A DNA stretch of 64,000 nucleotides from Prunus persica. Its lineage: Eukaryota > Streptophyta > Magnoliopsida > Rosales > Rosaceae. Positions 34,892 to 46,908 of the stretch are shown piece after piece. How positions within the stretch are numbered: the stretch's first letter is position 1; each line of letters begins with the position of its first letter. The notes below the pieces were generated by a model that saw only the letters and a list, made by a program, of their open reading frames with translations, made no database searches and was not told the origin of the DNA. The DNA lies in the NCBI RefSeq assembly GCF_000346465.2, contig NC_034009.1, forward strand, positions 12,156,747-12,220,746, in the 5' to 3' direction. The position numbers and the translations under genes are program-made.

Positions 34892-34991
34892 NNNNNNNNN
34901 NNNNNNNNNNNNNNNNNNNNNNNNNNNNNNNNNNNNNNNNNNNNNNNNNNNNNNNNNNNNNNNNNNNNNNNNNNNNNNNNNNNNNNNNNNN
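34892..34991. other. Assembly gap of 100 N
   Basis: Exactly 100 N, probably a fixed-size placeholder; the true length is unknown. Open frames crossing it are meaningless. Confidence 0.99.
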
Positions 34992-35044
34992 CCCCCCCCA
35001 CCCCCCCTCGACTCAACATTATGCTCCCTCCCTCCACATTCACC

Positions 35045-35050
<6 letters not shown>

Positions 35051-35103
<53 letters not shown>
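35051..35103. repeat. (CT)n microsatellite
   Basis: About 26 uninterrupted CT units. Similar shorter tracts occur at about 40906-40949 and 58424-58459. Confidence 0.95.
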
Positions 35104-35105
<2 letters not shown>

Positions 35106-35450
35106 TATCAAAACCTTTCCTCATGAACCCAAATTTTCAAAAACAAAAGCCAGAGATTTAGACTAAAAAGTCACACAATTGTTTATTCAAGATTGGAGGT
35201 AAGGGACTTTGAGACTTGAAAGCATAAGAAAAGCTATATTAAGGGGCTGCTGGGGTGGCTGTGGGAGTGGTTGGGGAGGAGCTACAAGATTGGACTGAAA
35301 ATGCCCCTCCATATTAGAGTAATTTGACAAAAATTGGAGATTATCATTGAATTGCTTGGAATTCAAATTATAAGGACAAAATTGATCAAATTGCAACTAT
35401 AGGGACCTTAATGGTAACAGTGGTAAACTACATGGACCAAAAATAATTTT

Positions 35451-36370
35451 TTATTAAAAAGAAAATCGAAGTTTAAAATAATGAGAATAGTAACCACAAT
35501 TAACTTAAATATTCGAACAATTATTCGAGACATTTGGCACTTTCTACAAAATTTCAGTCAAGTCACTATTCATTATATGTTTCTTGAAGCTAATATGATA
35601 GTTGATACATTAGTCAAAAAAGGATATTCCTCCTCAAATACTTGTAAATGGTTCAGTAATTTTCCCCTGGATGTTTATCATATATTTACTTTTGATAAGT
35701 TTATCTTTTAAAAAAACCACGGGTAAATTATTTGTTTTTTTGTTTGTAAACTTTCTATTTTATCGCGCACATGCTAAGAAGTTAATTTATTATTAAATTA
35801 ATATGTAAACTTTCTGTTTTACGCACTAAGAAGCTTACTTATTTTTAAATAAATACGTAAACCTACCTTTGATGAAAACAAAATTTTATTATACAAAAGT
35901 GATATTGAAAGAGAATGAATTAAACGTTTTAAAGGAAAATAGAAAAAAGAAATTCTGAAGCAAGGGGCATAATCGGTGTAGAAATGGACGGTCTCTGCTT
36001 CACATCCTCCCAGGGGCAATTCAGTCATTCACAAAGCAAATAAAGGCGTGTTTGGAAACACCACAATATCTAAAAGAGGACCTTCCGTAACTTGGTCCTA
36101 TATTTTTCTCTCATTTATATATAAAAACCCAAGAGAAAAAAGAGAGCGACAAAACCCGAACGCCGAAGACAACCCAAGTAACCAACATCTTTGTTTTGGC
36201 AAAGGGATTTATAGACAGAGCGATAAACAGAGCGAGAGATAGAGAGAGAGGAGAGAGAGAGCGTGTGTTATTTGTAAAGCACATCAAAGATTAAAATTTC
36301 TCCTAATAATTCATTTCAAAAAAAGACCGTTTAAAGAGATCCATTGGGTTGTTCACTCCCGCCAAGGTCC
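35451..36370 (+). promoter_or_regulatory. Upstream region and 5'UTR of the SNF2 gene
   Basis: A TATA-like ATATATAAAAAC is near 36115-36126, giving a likely start around 36150. The 5'UTR is GA-rich (36228-36262). An earlier non-ATG in-frame extension from 36344 is not credible; the ATG at 36371 is used. Sequence left of 36000 is AT-rich with nothing recognised. Confidence 0.5.
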
Positions 36371-39300
36371 ATGGCTCAGCTTGAGAGCCTCGACCACATC
36401 CACAAGACCAAGACTCTGATCTGTGCCCTCAACCTCGTCTCCCGCAACCTCCCTCTCCCTCCCGACCTCTTCGACGTCGTTTCGTCCATCTATGACAGCG
36501 CCCAAGACGCCAATCTCGAACATGACAAGGGTTTGGTATGGTTTCTTCTAACTCCCTTTCTTTTCTCTGCGTTTTGGGTTTTGGTTTTGGGGGTTTCAGG
36601 GTGTTTTCGAGGTTTTTGGGTCGGTTTTGGTTCTTGGGTTCTTGTCAATTTAGCTTCTTTGTTTGGTTTTGTGTGTGGAATTGGTGGTTTGGGCTCTTTT
36701 TGATTTTGAGATTTCAGTGAAGCTTGAAAATATGGAATTCTGTGGGAAAAAGTTTCTACCTTTATGCGTTAACCAATTGAATTTATTCACTGGAGGAGGT
36801 TGCAGCTGGTGTTTTATTGTCCTTTATTGTGTTGCTTCATTGCTTCAAGAAGTTTGACCTTGATATATGTGATGCTGCAGGATGATCCTGATAGTTCCGT
36901 AGGAGAAGATTTGTTAGCAGACCTTGAAGATGCACTTTTGAATCAACGTCAAAATTGCATGTCAGGTGCAGGATTAATAGAATCGAGAGAAAAACGTTAT
37001 CAAAGCCACATTCAGCATAGATTAACCGAACTTGAAGGTGACTGGTTTATGAGAACTACACACCGAGTGTTTCACATTCTTTTGCTCAGTATGCCATTCG
37101 TGTTAAACCTTGTGAATAATTTTTATTCAGCATCTGATGACATTTGAATTTTTGGTAAAGCAGCGAGATAATTTAATCAATAGGTTCCTAATTGTTGTTG
37201 TGGAATAATATTCTATTAGCTAATCAGGCGGTAGGCAGTGGGATGCAGTTGGGTTTGTTACTATGTTCAAAACATAAGAAGGAAAAAAGAAGAGAAGAAG
37301 AAGCTAATTCTTTATTTATTGATGTCGGGTGTCTCTTTGTACTCTAAACAATGTTTTAGAGTAGATGTGGAAGTTAAAGATTGGCTAGGCCTCAACTCCT
37401 GTGGTGAAGAGGGGTGAGACCGGGTTAGGGTAGGTCTTATGTTTGAATTTTTCTCTTGCAAAAGAATGAAGAATAATCATGTCTTAACCTGCATTGCATT
37501 TAATTCAAAGACCACATCATTTTTGCATTCGGGTCATGTCTTAACCTGCGATGTATTTAATATAAGGACCACCCAGAAAGTATCACTTCAACCTGTGAGT
37601 AGTTGTCTAAACTTCTTTTAGAGTCCCATAAGTGTTTTTATGCAGTAAAATTTGATATTATGGTCTAGAAGGGTGAGCCATTACTTACTAATGATTTTGA
37701 ATCAGAATTACCTTCAAGTAGAGGAGAGGACCTGCAGACAAAGTGCTTGCTTGAACTCTATGGGCTAAAGGTAAACTTGATGTACTGAAGTTGTTTTGGA
37801 TATTCCATGTCAAATGCTAATATATATGAAGCTCATACTTCATGGTGTCAAAGTGATAATCTCGATCTTAAAATGTTTTTCTTTGTTTTCTGAACCGGAA
37901 AGATTGATTTTGAGAAGCAGAATCAATTGTTCCTTCTTTCTAGAAACAAGATAAATTGCATTCTGTTTCTGAGAATTGTTTCAGAAAGACATTTTTCCAT
38001 TTTTCATCTGAAGAACGGAAAGATGCGCCTTAAGTAATGAGTCAAAAACTTTTGTGCACTTTTTAGCGTTTTCCTAAAATATACAGCAAAAAGAGTCATT
38101 ATTGTGATTGTTATTGAGAGCGTTATCCTTTATTTTTTTGATACCGATGGATGACATGCATATGTCCTTGTTGGCAAGGACTTCTTTTCTAGCAGCTCTC
38201 AGAATTGCAAAAAAAGGTCCGTTGTGATGTGAGTTCAGAATACTTGCTCCGTATGAACTGTGCCTATCCTGACAAAACATTGTTTGACTGGGGAATGATG
38301 CGATTGCGCCGTCCACTGTATGGTGTTGGAGATGCTTTTGCAATGGAGGCTGATGATCAATTCAGGAAGAAACGAGATGCTGAGGTTATATACTAATACA
38401 TGCATTACTTGTTTGAAATTGTCATACCTAGAAGGGTAATAATGAAAATCTGGGTTTCTATTGCAGATTATTTAGTTTTTACATCATGGAATGAGATGGC
38501 ACTATTTGATTGAATTTTTCCTTTTTGTAGCCTTTCTTTAATTTTCTCTGGTCAGTTCTGAATAAACATGATAAAATAGGTACATTTAGAGTATTTGGTC
38601 AACCCTTGGCCCTAGAGATGCCTAGATAAATCCATTGAATGGTTGAAGGTGTTCATAATGGGTAAATGTGAGTTTCTAGACAGTACAGATTATAAATCTG
38701 GAGACATATCAGAATTTTTTTTCTGTTTTCTTAAAAAAGATTATATGATCCACAGTGAGGATCATCTTAGTGAATACGTGCTAAGAGTGTGTGTGTGTGT
38801 GTGCGCGCATCCTGAAAGCTGCTGATATAGTAGCATACCTTTGATGCAGCGGCTCTCAAGATTAGAAGAGGAGGAGAAGAACAATATCGAGACTAGAAAA
38901 AGGAGATTTTTCACAGAAGTACGTAATGCTGTTCGTGAATACCAATTGCAAATTCAGGCTTCTGTGAAACGTCAAAAACATAGGAATGATAATGTCCTGG
39001 TACGTATTTTTGTCTTTTTTTTCTTCTTCAATTATCCTCTGATGTCTATTTAAATGAATGGGATGTAGTACTGAAACTTCTGGTGCAACCTAGTGAAATA
39101 TATAGATTTAAAAAAATATTTAGCATTAATTGTATTAGAATTTCAAAAACAGGTATTACATGAAAAAGCAGAAAAACTCATTAAGATGCTTATACATAAT
39201 TTTGGGAGAGACCTAGGATCACCCACACCTCATCCATAACTTTGATCTCCTACTCAACGGGAGCCACAAAATCCATGCTTATCATTTGACTAAAACCCGG

Positions 39301-40903
39301 TGACTGATTTTTAAATCCCGATAAAGTATTTTTCTCTTTTAAGTAAATGTTAGCTGCTGGATTTTGAACTAATATTTCATGAGCATAGATTTTCATGCCC
39401 CGAGGAGTCGTGATCATGACTGTACATCCACATATTATATGCATAGATCTACATAAGAAGATTTATAAAGAGGGAACCCTTTTCTTAAGAAGCAAAAGGG
39501 ATCACATTTGTGCCCAAGTCCATCAAAACTCCAATCATTAAAAATTATCTTTAATTTTGGAAGACAGGATTTATTGTTATTCTTAGGGGGCTAAACTACC
39601 AAATCAATAAGGTTACAACAAAAAATAGGGTGTATTATACTACATCTTAATGGTGAAGGAGTCCTTTATCATTATCTTATTTGAACAGAATTGGCACGCA
39701 AAGCAAAGACAACGAGCCACACGGGCTGAGAAATTGAGGTTCCAAGCCTTAAAGGCTGATGATCAGGAAGCATACATGAGAATGGTAAAGGAGAGCAAGA
39801 ATGAAAGATTAACAATGCTTCTTGAAGAAACAAATAAACTTCTCGTTAATTTGGGAGCTGCTGTTCAACGCCAGAAAGATATTAAACATTCAGAGGGCAT
39901 TGAAGCCTTGAAAGACTCAGAAGGTGATTTGACTGAGTTGGAAGAAGATGTGGACATCATTGATTCTGACTGTAATGATGACAGTAGCGACTTGCTTAAA
40001 GGTCAGCGGCAATATAACTCAGTCGTCCATTCTATTCAGGAACAGGTAAAACCGTAAAAGATGATTTGACAATTTCTGCATTATGTTGATTCTTTCTTCA
40101 CTCCATTCTTTATATGGCACTGTCGTACAGTTTGACCTTTTTGATTGATTCATTGATTTAACCACTTCCCATATCGCACCTGGACAGCTTAAAACTGGGC
40201 TGCTTTTCATAAAATTAGACCACAAATCACTGATGGGGAAGTTCTCTTTATGAAATTTATGAATTCAACAATGTTACTTGTGCTGTAAGGGGGCGTATGC
40301 CTTTTTCTTTCTTAAGGGGATTGAGCCTCCTTTGGCATTTCCCTTCTGACAGTCCCTTGGCCTTTGAACATGCTTCCTTATTAGTTTCCTGGCTATTATA
40401 CTTCTAATTTATTTTAGGTGGGCAGGCATATACTTATGAATTAATTCCAGTATAAGGGGGATGGTCCATTTGCCTGATTTTCAGTGTGATATACTTGAAC
40501 CACAGTTATACATGGAATTTTCTTAAAACTTTTTAAAAGCTTGTTAGTGACAGTGTTATAAATGCTGAGTGCTGAGTGCTTTAGAGCAGAGGATTTACTA
40601 AATTTAAAATTCAACAGGTAACTGAGCAACCCTCAATGCTTCAAGGTGGAGAGTTAAGGCCCTATCAGATAGAGGGTCTACAATGGATGCTCTCCTTGTT
40701 CAATAACAATCTGAATGGTATTTTGGCTGACGAAATGGGATTGGGTAAAACGATACAAACTATATCTTTGATTGCATATCTCATTGAAAATAAGGGTGTC
40801 ACTGGGCCCCACTTGATAGTGGCTCCGAAGGCTGTACTGCCAAATTGGGTTACTGAGTTTGCAACATGGGCTCCTAGGTATGTGTGAAGTGCCTTTAAGA
40901 AGT

Positions 40904-40951
<48 letters not shown>

Positions 40952-43900
40952 CACATATATACAGTTATTCTCTCATCTGGATGTCCACACGTTATTATCG
41001 TGCGGATGCCGTTGTAAACAGTGAGGAAATCAGAGACGGGTAGTAGAAAACACATGGCGTCCACACAATAATATTGTCCGGATGTTCACATAGGAGAATT
41101 TCTGTATATATATATATTATATGTATATATGCATGTGTATATATTATATACATATTAGATTGCATGAAGAATTTTGCCGGATCATTTTATATATTTTTCC
41201 TCTTCACCAGCATTACTGCTGTTCTTTATGATGGGCGCCAAGAAGAAAGAAAGGCAATGAAGGAGGAATTATCAGGGGAAGGAAAATTTAATGTGTTGAT
41301 CACGCATTATGACCTTATCATGAGGGATAAACAATTTTTGAAGAAAATTAGCTGGTGCTACCTGATCGTTGATGAAGGGCATAGGTTGAAGAATTCTGAG
41401 TGTGCTCTAGCAATAACACTTGCAGGGTACGTTGATTCACGCTAATAGAGGCATTTATCTTTTGGTGCTTTATTATGAAGTCTAGGGCTGTTCTTTTGAA
41501 TTTGTAATTTTTTTTTACTGAACTCAATAGGACTTATTATTATCTGTTTCTTTGGATGGGCAGAAAACTGCAGTTAGCTATTTACCTTGGTGAACAAATT
41601 TAAACAAAAAATGAAAAGAAAAACTTCATTTTTTCTTTTACAATTCTTCTTAACTTTGGTAGAATGCCGCTCTGTATTAATACATTTGTGGCTAAGGTTG
41701 AAGTAAAAAATTTGATTTAGATCATTTAGTGTACTTCTGAAGAAACAGAGAAAGGAATGAGTTTTTTCTTGCAGATCGCGTAACATAAAATGTATCTGAT
41801 GGCAGCCAGAGCAGTCCTTAACCTATCTTAATCAGTGATTATCCTTCGTTGTGCTGTCATATGATTTTAATGTAAAATTGTAGTAGTACCAATGTGATTG
41901 TAATCTGAGGGTCCTGGGCTAGTTTGAAGTCCCTAGACTCCCAACATTCATGAAATGTAAAGATTTAGATTGTCTACTATGCAAGGGTCTATGTGAGGCT
42001 AACTTGTGTAAAATATGTCGGAGCCTTGGCCCCAAAAAGGAATGCTAGAATTTTCAGTTAGGACTTTTTGCTGTTCGGAGAAGTAAATGTTGGTCATATA
42101 TTTGAACAAGTCTTGATTAACTGATTATAAAGGTCCATGGAGTTGCCTAGTTATGTTTTCTATATTTCAAGTTTGTATATAGGGTTGGAATCGGTCGGTC
42201 ACAAGTTCATTGCCCTGTGATCTTGGGTCTGTGGTTGAATTTGGTCAGAGAGATGGGTATTAGCTGGGTACGTCCAAGGGACTGCTTTTCTTTTCTTAGT
42301 GAAACCCATAAACTGTAAAGGGTAAGGAGGCCAAATTTGTGCGAAGTTGCATGATCATGGCTGTGTTATGGGTGGTATGGATGGAGAGAAACAAAAGTAT
42401 TTTGAAGATTATGCCGGAGCAGGTTTTGAGGAGCTTTGGGACAGAGTTCGTTTATGGTCTATGTTATGCGTGTCTGTATCCTCTAAGTTCAGGGGAGACC
42501 CTCTCTTTTAAATTTGGCTAGATTGGAAGTCTACCTATTAGTTTTGTGTGTGGGGAAGCTCCGGCTCACTTGAGCCTTTGATTTCTCTTTTTCTTTGGTT
42601 CTGTATCTGTTTGCTTGGTATGATCTTCTTGACCACACGCTCTTGTTCTTTATGTATGTCATTCTGTTTTCTCAAGTAAAATAATCGGCTCTTAGTCCAA
42701 AAAATAAAAATTCTTTGTACTTTCATAAAGATCAAATCCAAATTATTTCGTTCTCTGCAACATAATCAAACGGTATAATTTTGGGGTCAATGTCCGCTTG
42801 TTTCTTTTTTCTTTCAAGACTTAAAATAATATGAGGGTTTCTTTATTGAATTTTTACTTGTTCGCAGATATGATATGCGACGCAGACTTCTGTTGACTGG
42901 TACCCCAATACAGAATAGCTTGCAGGAGTTGTGGTCGCTGCTTAATTTCCTTCTCCCTCACATTTTTAATTCAGTTCAGAATTTTGAGGATTGGTTTAAT
43001 GCACCTTTTGCGGATCGGGGTAGTATTTCTCTTACCGATGAAGAACAGTTATTGATCATTCGCCGTCTGCATCAAGTGGGTCTTGCTCCTAGTTTCTGTT
43101 GATCTTCGTTTTTCTTGACTTTATTTAATTTAAATATGTTTATGTTTTAGGTTATAAGGCCATTCATATTGAGGAGGAAAAAAGATGAGGTGGAGAAATT
43201 CCTTCCTGGAAAATCTCAAGTCATACTGAAATGTGACATGTCAGCGTGGCAGAAAGTATATTATCAACAAGTTACAGATGTGGGCAGAGTTGGGCTAGAT
43301 AATGGTTTGTAGCTTCCATCCCCTGATCTGCACATCCTATATCACCCCCATCCCTAATACTACACGAAATTAAGTTGAAAATAAGATTAAAAATAAGGCT
43401 AGTTGCAAATGTGAACAGTTAACATTCTTAAAAGCTGATCTGCACATCCGATATCAGCCCCATCCCTAATACTACACGAAATTAAGTTGAAAATAAGATT
43501 AAGAAATAAGGCTAGTTGCAAATGTGAACAGTTAACATTCTTAAAAGCTGATTAAACATTGTCATCATTATTGATTCAGTCAGACTTTACTGATGAGACC
43601 TTGTTTTTAGGTTCTGGGAAATCAAAGAGTTTGCAGAACCTAACAATGCAGCTCAGGAAGTGTTGTAACCACCCATACCTTTTTGTTGTGGGAGATTATA
43701 ACATGTGGCGAAAGGAGGAGATCATCAGAGCATCAGGAAAATTTGAACTACTTGATCGTCTACTTCCAAAACTCCACAGAGCTGGGCACAGAGTCCTTCT
43801 TTTCTCACAAATGACTCGTCTCATGGACATTCTTGAAGTTTATCTGCAACTTCACGACTTTAAGTATCTTCGACTGGATGGTTCAACTAAAACTGAGGAA

Positions 43901-45536
43901 AGAGGGACACTGCTAAAGAAATTCAACGCTGAAAACTCTCCTTACTTCATGTTTCTCTTGAGTACTCGTGCTGGAGGTCTTGGTTTGAACTTACAATCAG
44001 CAGATACAGTAGTAATTTTTGACAGTGATTGGAATCCTCAGATGGACCAACAGGCAGAGGATCGGGCCCATCGAATAGGTCAAAAGAAAGAAGTTAGGGT
44101 GTTTGTGTTGGTTAGTGTTGGATCAATTGAAGAAGTAATTTTAGAGCGTGCTAAACAGAAGATGGGCATAGATGCCAAGGTCATCCAGGCTGGACTATTT
44201 AATACAACTTCCACAGGTTTGTTGTACTTGAATTTCATACACAAGAATCTGTTTTGATGTCATTCCTTCTAGTAGGTCTGCTTCAGCACAACAGCATTCA
44301 CTCATTTATTTAGGGTAGCGTTTTTTAAGGGCAGTGATTTTAACAATCCCATTGTCCATTTGCACTCCTCCCTTTGTTTTTGTGCTTTCATTCTCCTTTG
44401 ATGTTTCCATTACCAAAGCATGAAATAATAGGGAGGAGTGCAAATGGATAAAATGGGAGTATCAGAATTGCTACCCTATTTTTAAAGTGGGTAGCATTAC
44501 TTTGCCTGCTCATTCTCTGCATATATGCATTATGTTCATATAACTGTGGTTTCATTATACACGTGCATACCATTCCAAGGTCAATAATAGAAGCAAATTA
44601 GAAGTGCTACAATAAGTCTCATCTGTTATATGTCTAGAGCTTTCTGTTGACAACGCATAAGGCACAGGACCAAAACTGTTTTTTCCCACTCGCAGTAAGG
44701 TAGCATGGGTCTGCATCAGAGATTGAGTTGGATAGATGCATGGTTAAGATGAGCACGTTATCATTATTTTACAGTCCACTAAGGTTGTATTCTGACAAAA
44801 GACGTATCTTGTGTTTGCAGCTCAGGACAGGAGAGATATGCTGGAGGAAATCATGCGCAAGGGTACAAGCTCACTTGGGACAGACGTGCCAAGCGAGCGA
44901 GAAATCAACCGCCTCGCTGCCAGATCAGATGAGGAGTTCTGGCTGTTTGAGAAAATGGACGAGGAGAGAAGGCGAAAGGAGAACTACAGATGTCGCCTTA
45001 TGGAAGACCATGAGGTTCCTGAGTGGGCATATTCAGCACGTGAAAAGCAAACTGCTACCAAAGGCTTTGATAGCAGTAGCATCACAGGAAAGCGGAGAAG
45101 AAAGGAGGTACAGTCTTATGATGATGGTCTTAGTGATTTACAATGGATGAAAGCTGTAGAAAATGGAGCAGACTTATCAAAGCTCTCGGGTAAAGGAAAG
45201 AGAAGACATCATCTTCCATCTGATACCAGTGTATTAGTTAGTGATAAAGCTGGGTCAGAGGAAAAGATAACAAAATTGAATGAAAATCTGCCCTCAGTGA
45301 ACGAGGGAGCTAGTGAAGATACCTATGGTTTGACCCCAGCCTCAAAGAGACACAAGTCTGACGGACCAAAAATAGAGAAACATGAAAGTCACGTAGCTGG
45401 AGGAAGTGGTTTGAATGGGCCTCTATTGACATTCAAGATACACAGAAAGAAGAGATCAAGCTATGGTAACACAAGTTCGTCCTCCGATGCTAGAGGGCAA
45501 AGTTCCAATGGAAGGGGAAATGGATGGGGTTCATGA
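36371..45536 (+). CDS. CHR23: SWI2/SNF2 chromatin-remodelling ATPase, CHR12/CHR23 (MINUSCULE) type
   Basis: Twelve exons with matching phases: 36371-36535, 36881-37037, 37706-37770, 38196-38384, 38850-38999, 39689-40045, 40618-40877, 41211-41426, 42868-43075, 43151-43304, 43611-44216 and 44821-45536, giving about 1080 aa, close to Arabidopsis CHR12 and CHR23. An HSA-like basic helical region spans about 200-310 ([18 protein letters not shown]). SNF2 motifs follow: [11 protein letters not shown] (GLGKT 402-406), [10 protein letters not shown] (DEGH 502-505), [45 protein letters not shown] and [10 protein letters not shown] SnAC-like region comes next ([24 protein letters not shown]), then a Lys/Ser-rich tail. 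There is no bromodomain or QLQ domain. It slides or remodels nucleosomes using ATP in the nucleus (family knowledge). The exon 4 acceptor could be 3 nt earlier. CHR12 versus CHR23 is assigned by synteny only. Confidence 0.93.
40906..40949. repeat. (CT)n microsatellite in SNF2 intron 7
   Basis: About 22 CT units, soon followed by a TA-rich tract near 41100-41150. Likely polymorphic. Confidence 0.95.
42170..42715 (+). mobile_element. 3' end of a LINE retrotransposon in SNF2 intron 8
   Basis: The translation around 42270-42520 contains [11 protein letters not shown] and [15 protein letters not shown], typical of the zf-RVT C-terminus of plant LINE ORF2, with frame breaks. It ends in an A-rich tail near 42700-42715, as expected for a 5'-truncated, same-strand insertion. 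The target duplication was not identified. Confidence 0.7.
43323..43547. repeat. 112-bp tandem duplication in SNF2 intron 10
   Basis: Copies at 43323-43434 and 43435-43547, starting CTGATCTGCACATCC, with only a few differences. It lies between exons 10 and 11 and does not touch the splice sites. Confidence 0.92.
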
Positions 45537-46908
45537 AATTGGCTCAGCAAACCCCCAAGATAGAATATTTACAAGGGCATTATTATAGCTGCTGATTTTG
45601 TACATGGATTTGAGGAATGACTAGCTTTCAGCTAATTAGTTTACGTCACAGCGCAGCAAACATTTCATGACCTTGTAGACTGATCTGGTCATGGTGATGC
45701 TGGCTTAACTTCCGTACATTCAGGTTCTTGTATAAAGTCTAGCAGTTATGAGCAGCAACGTGAACTTATATGAGTTCACAATTATCAAAAGCACCTTCCA
45801 TTCTCATTGTCAGGCTCAATGGGCACTCTGGTTGGATAATGAATCAAAGATGTCAGCACCCCATGTATCAAAGAATAATTGTGGTAGGGAAATGTATAAA
45901 TTGATTATCTTTTGGTTTAAATTTAATTAGAGAGTTTTAACAATAAGATTGCATTTGTCTCGTAGAAAATATTTAACAGAGTTTTTTGCTCGAAAAAATT
46001 TATTAGTTTGTTTTGCTTTTTAAAGTAATGATTGGGATTTCTTGAAATTGTGTGCGTAAGGGAATCTATGCGCAGTCAATTTCAATGGCGCTACCAGTTT
46101 TTTAAAACGTTGCTTAAATCTACAGTTCCCTTCATCAGGATGATGGACAAAAAGAAAAGAACTCCTAGGAGTCTATGTATTTATAAAGTCAATTATATTT
46201 ACAAAAACTACAGAACCTGCAATATATATATATATATATATATGAACTTCTAACATCCATATCTTATACGTCATTCTTAAACAATTTAATAAATTTATAG
46301 ACTCAAATTTTGAGCTTGTAGGGTTGGGGAAAAATCTATTGAATCCAATGCATGAATAGTTGTATTTTTGAAAGAAGGAAATTTGGGTTTAGCCCCGTTT
46401 ACATTGGAGATGGCCTAATACAAGCATTCTTACATTTAGTCATCCAAAAAACAATAATTCAGTTCAAAATCACCAGATCAGCATATAATTACAAAATTTG
46501 CATAATTCAGAATCATCAAATCGGGGCATATAATTTGCATTTTCGTTTGACATGCATATAATTTTGCATGCCAAAGAAAGCAACTTCAGAAATGATCAAC
46601 TGCCGCATCTATTTTAAGAATAGAGAGATGAAGATTACTACACTGATAAGGTTCCAAACAAGCAACACAAAAAAAGAAGATAAACTGACTAAAAATATGA
46701 CAATAAATTAAACCCAATGCTACTAACACCGGTCAGTGTCATCACACTGCTCCACAAAACAGTTGTGCCCAACTGGTGCATAATAAGATTCAACAGAATG
46801 GTCATCCTAAAACCTCCAAATATGCCTTACAGTCATTGATGTTAAAGAGGGTAATAACTCTGGAACCTTAACTAGAAAAGGAAAAGACAACTAAGCACAA
46901 GCGGAACT
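45537..46908. other. Convergent 3' flanks of the SNF2 and RanGAP genes
   Basis: 3'UTRs of both genes and AT-rich sequence, with a (TA)n run at about 46221-46244. No further gene seen. Confidence 0.5.

Larger units (their letters stand above)
34491..35450. mobile_element. Long-TIR DNA element spanning an assembly gap
   Basis: The left arm (from 34491, with TTTACCACTTTTACCATTAA and GATCAATTTTGTC) is repeated inverted at about 35338-35450 over more than 100 bp with moderate divergence. Flanks AATAAAAAG and ATTAAAAAG could be a 9-bp target duplication with one mismatch, which would fit Mutator-like or foldback elements. The interior holds a 100-N gap, a C-run and a long (CT)n tract. No transposase seen. 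Confidence 0.6.

Noticed and set aside
34819..35166. Open frames spanning the N gap and (CT)n tract
   Set aside because: They consist of undefined codons and SLSL repeats only.
36344..36370. Earlier start for the SNF2 gene
   Set aside because: It depends on a TTG codon; the first ATG at 36371 matches the family N-terminus.
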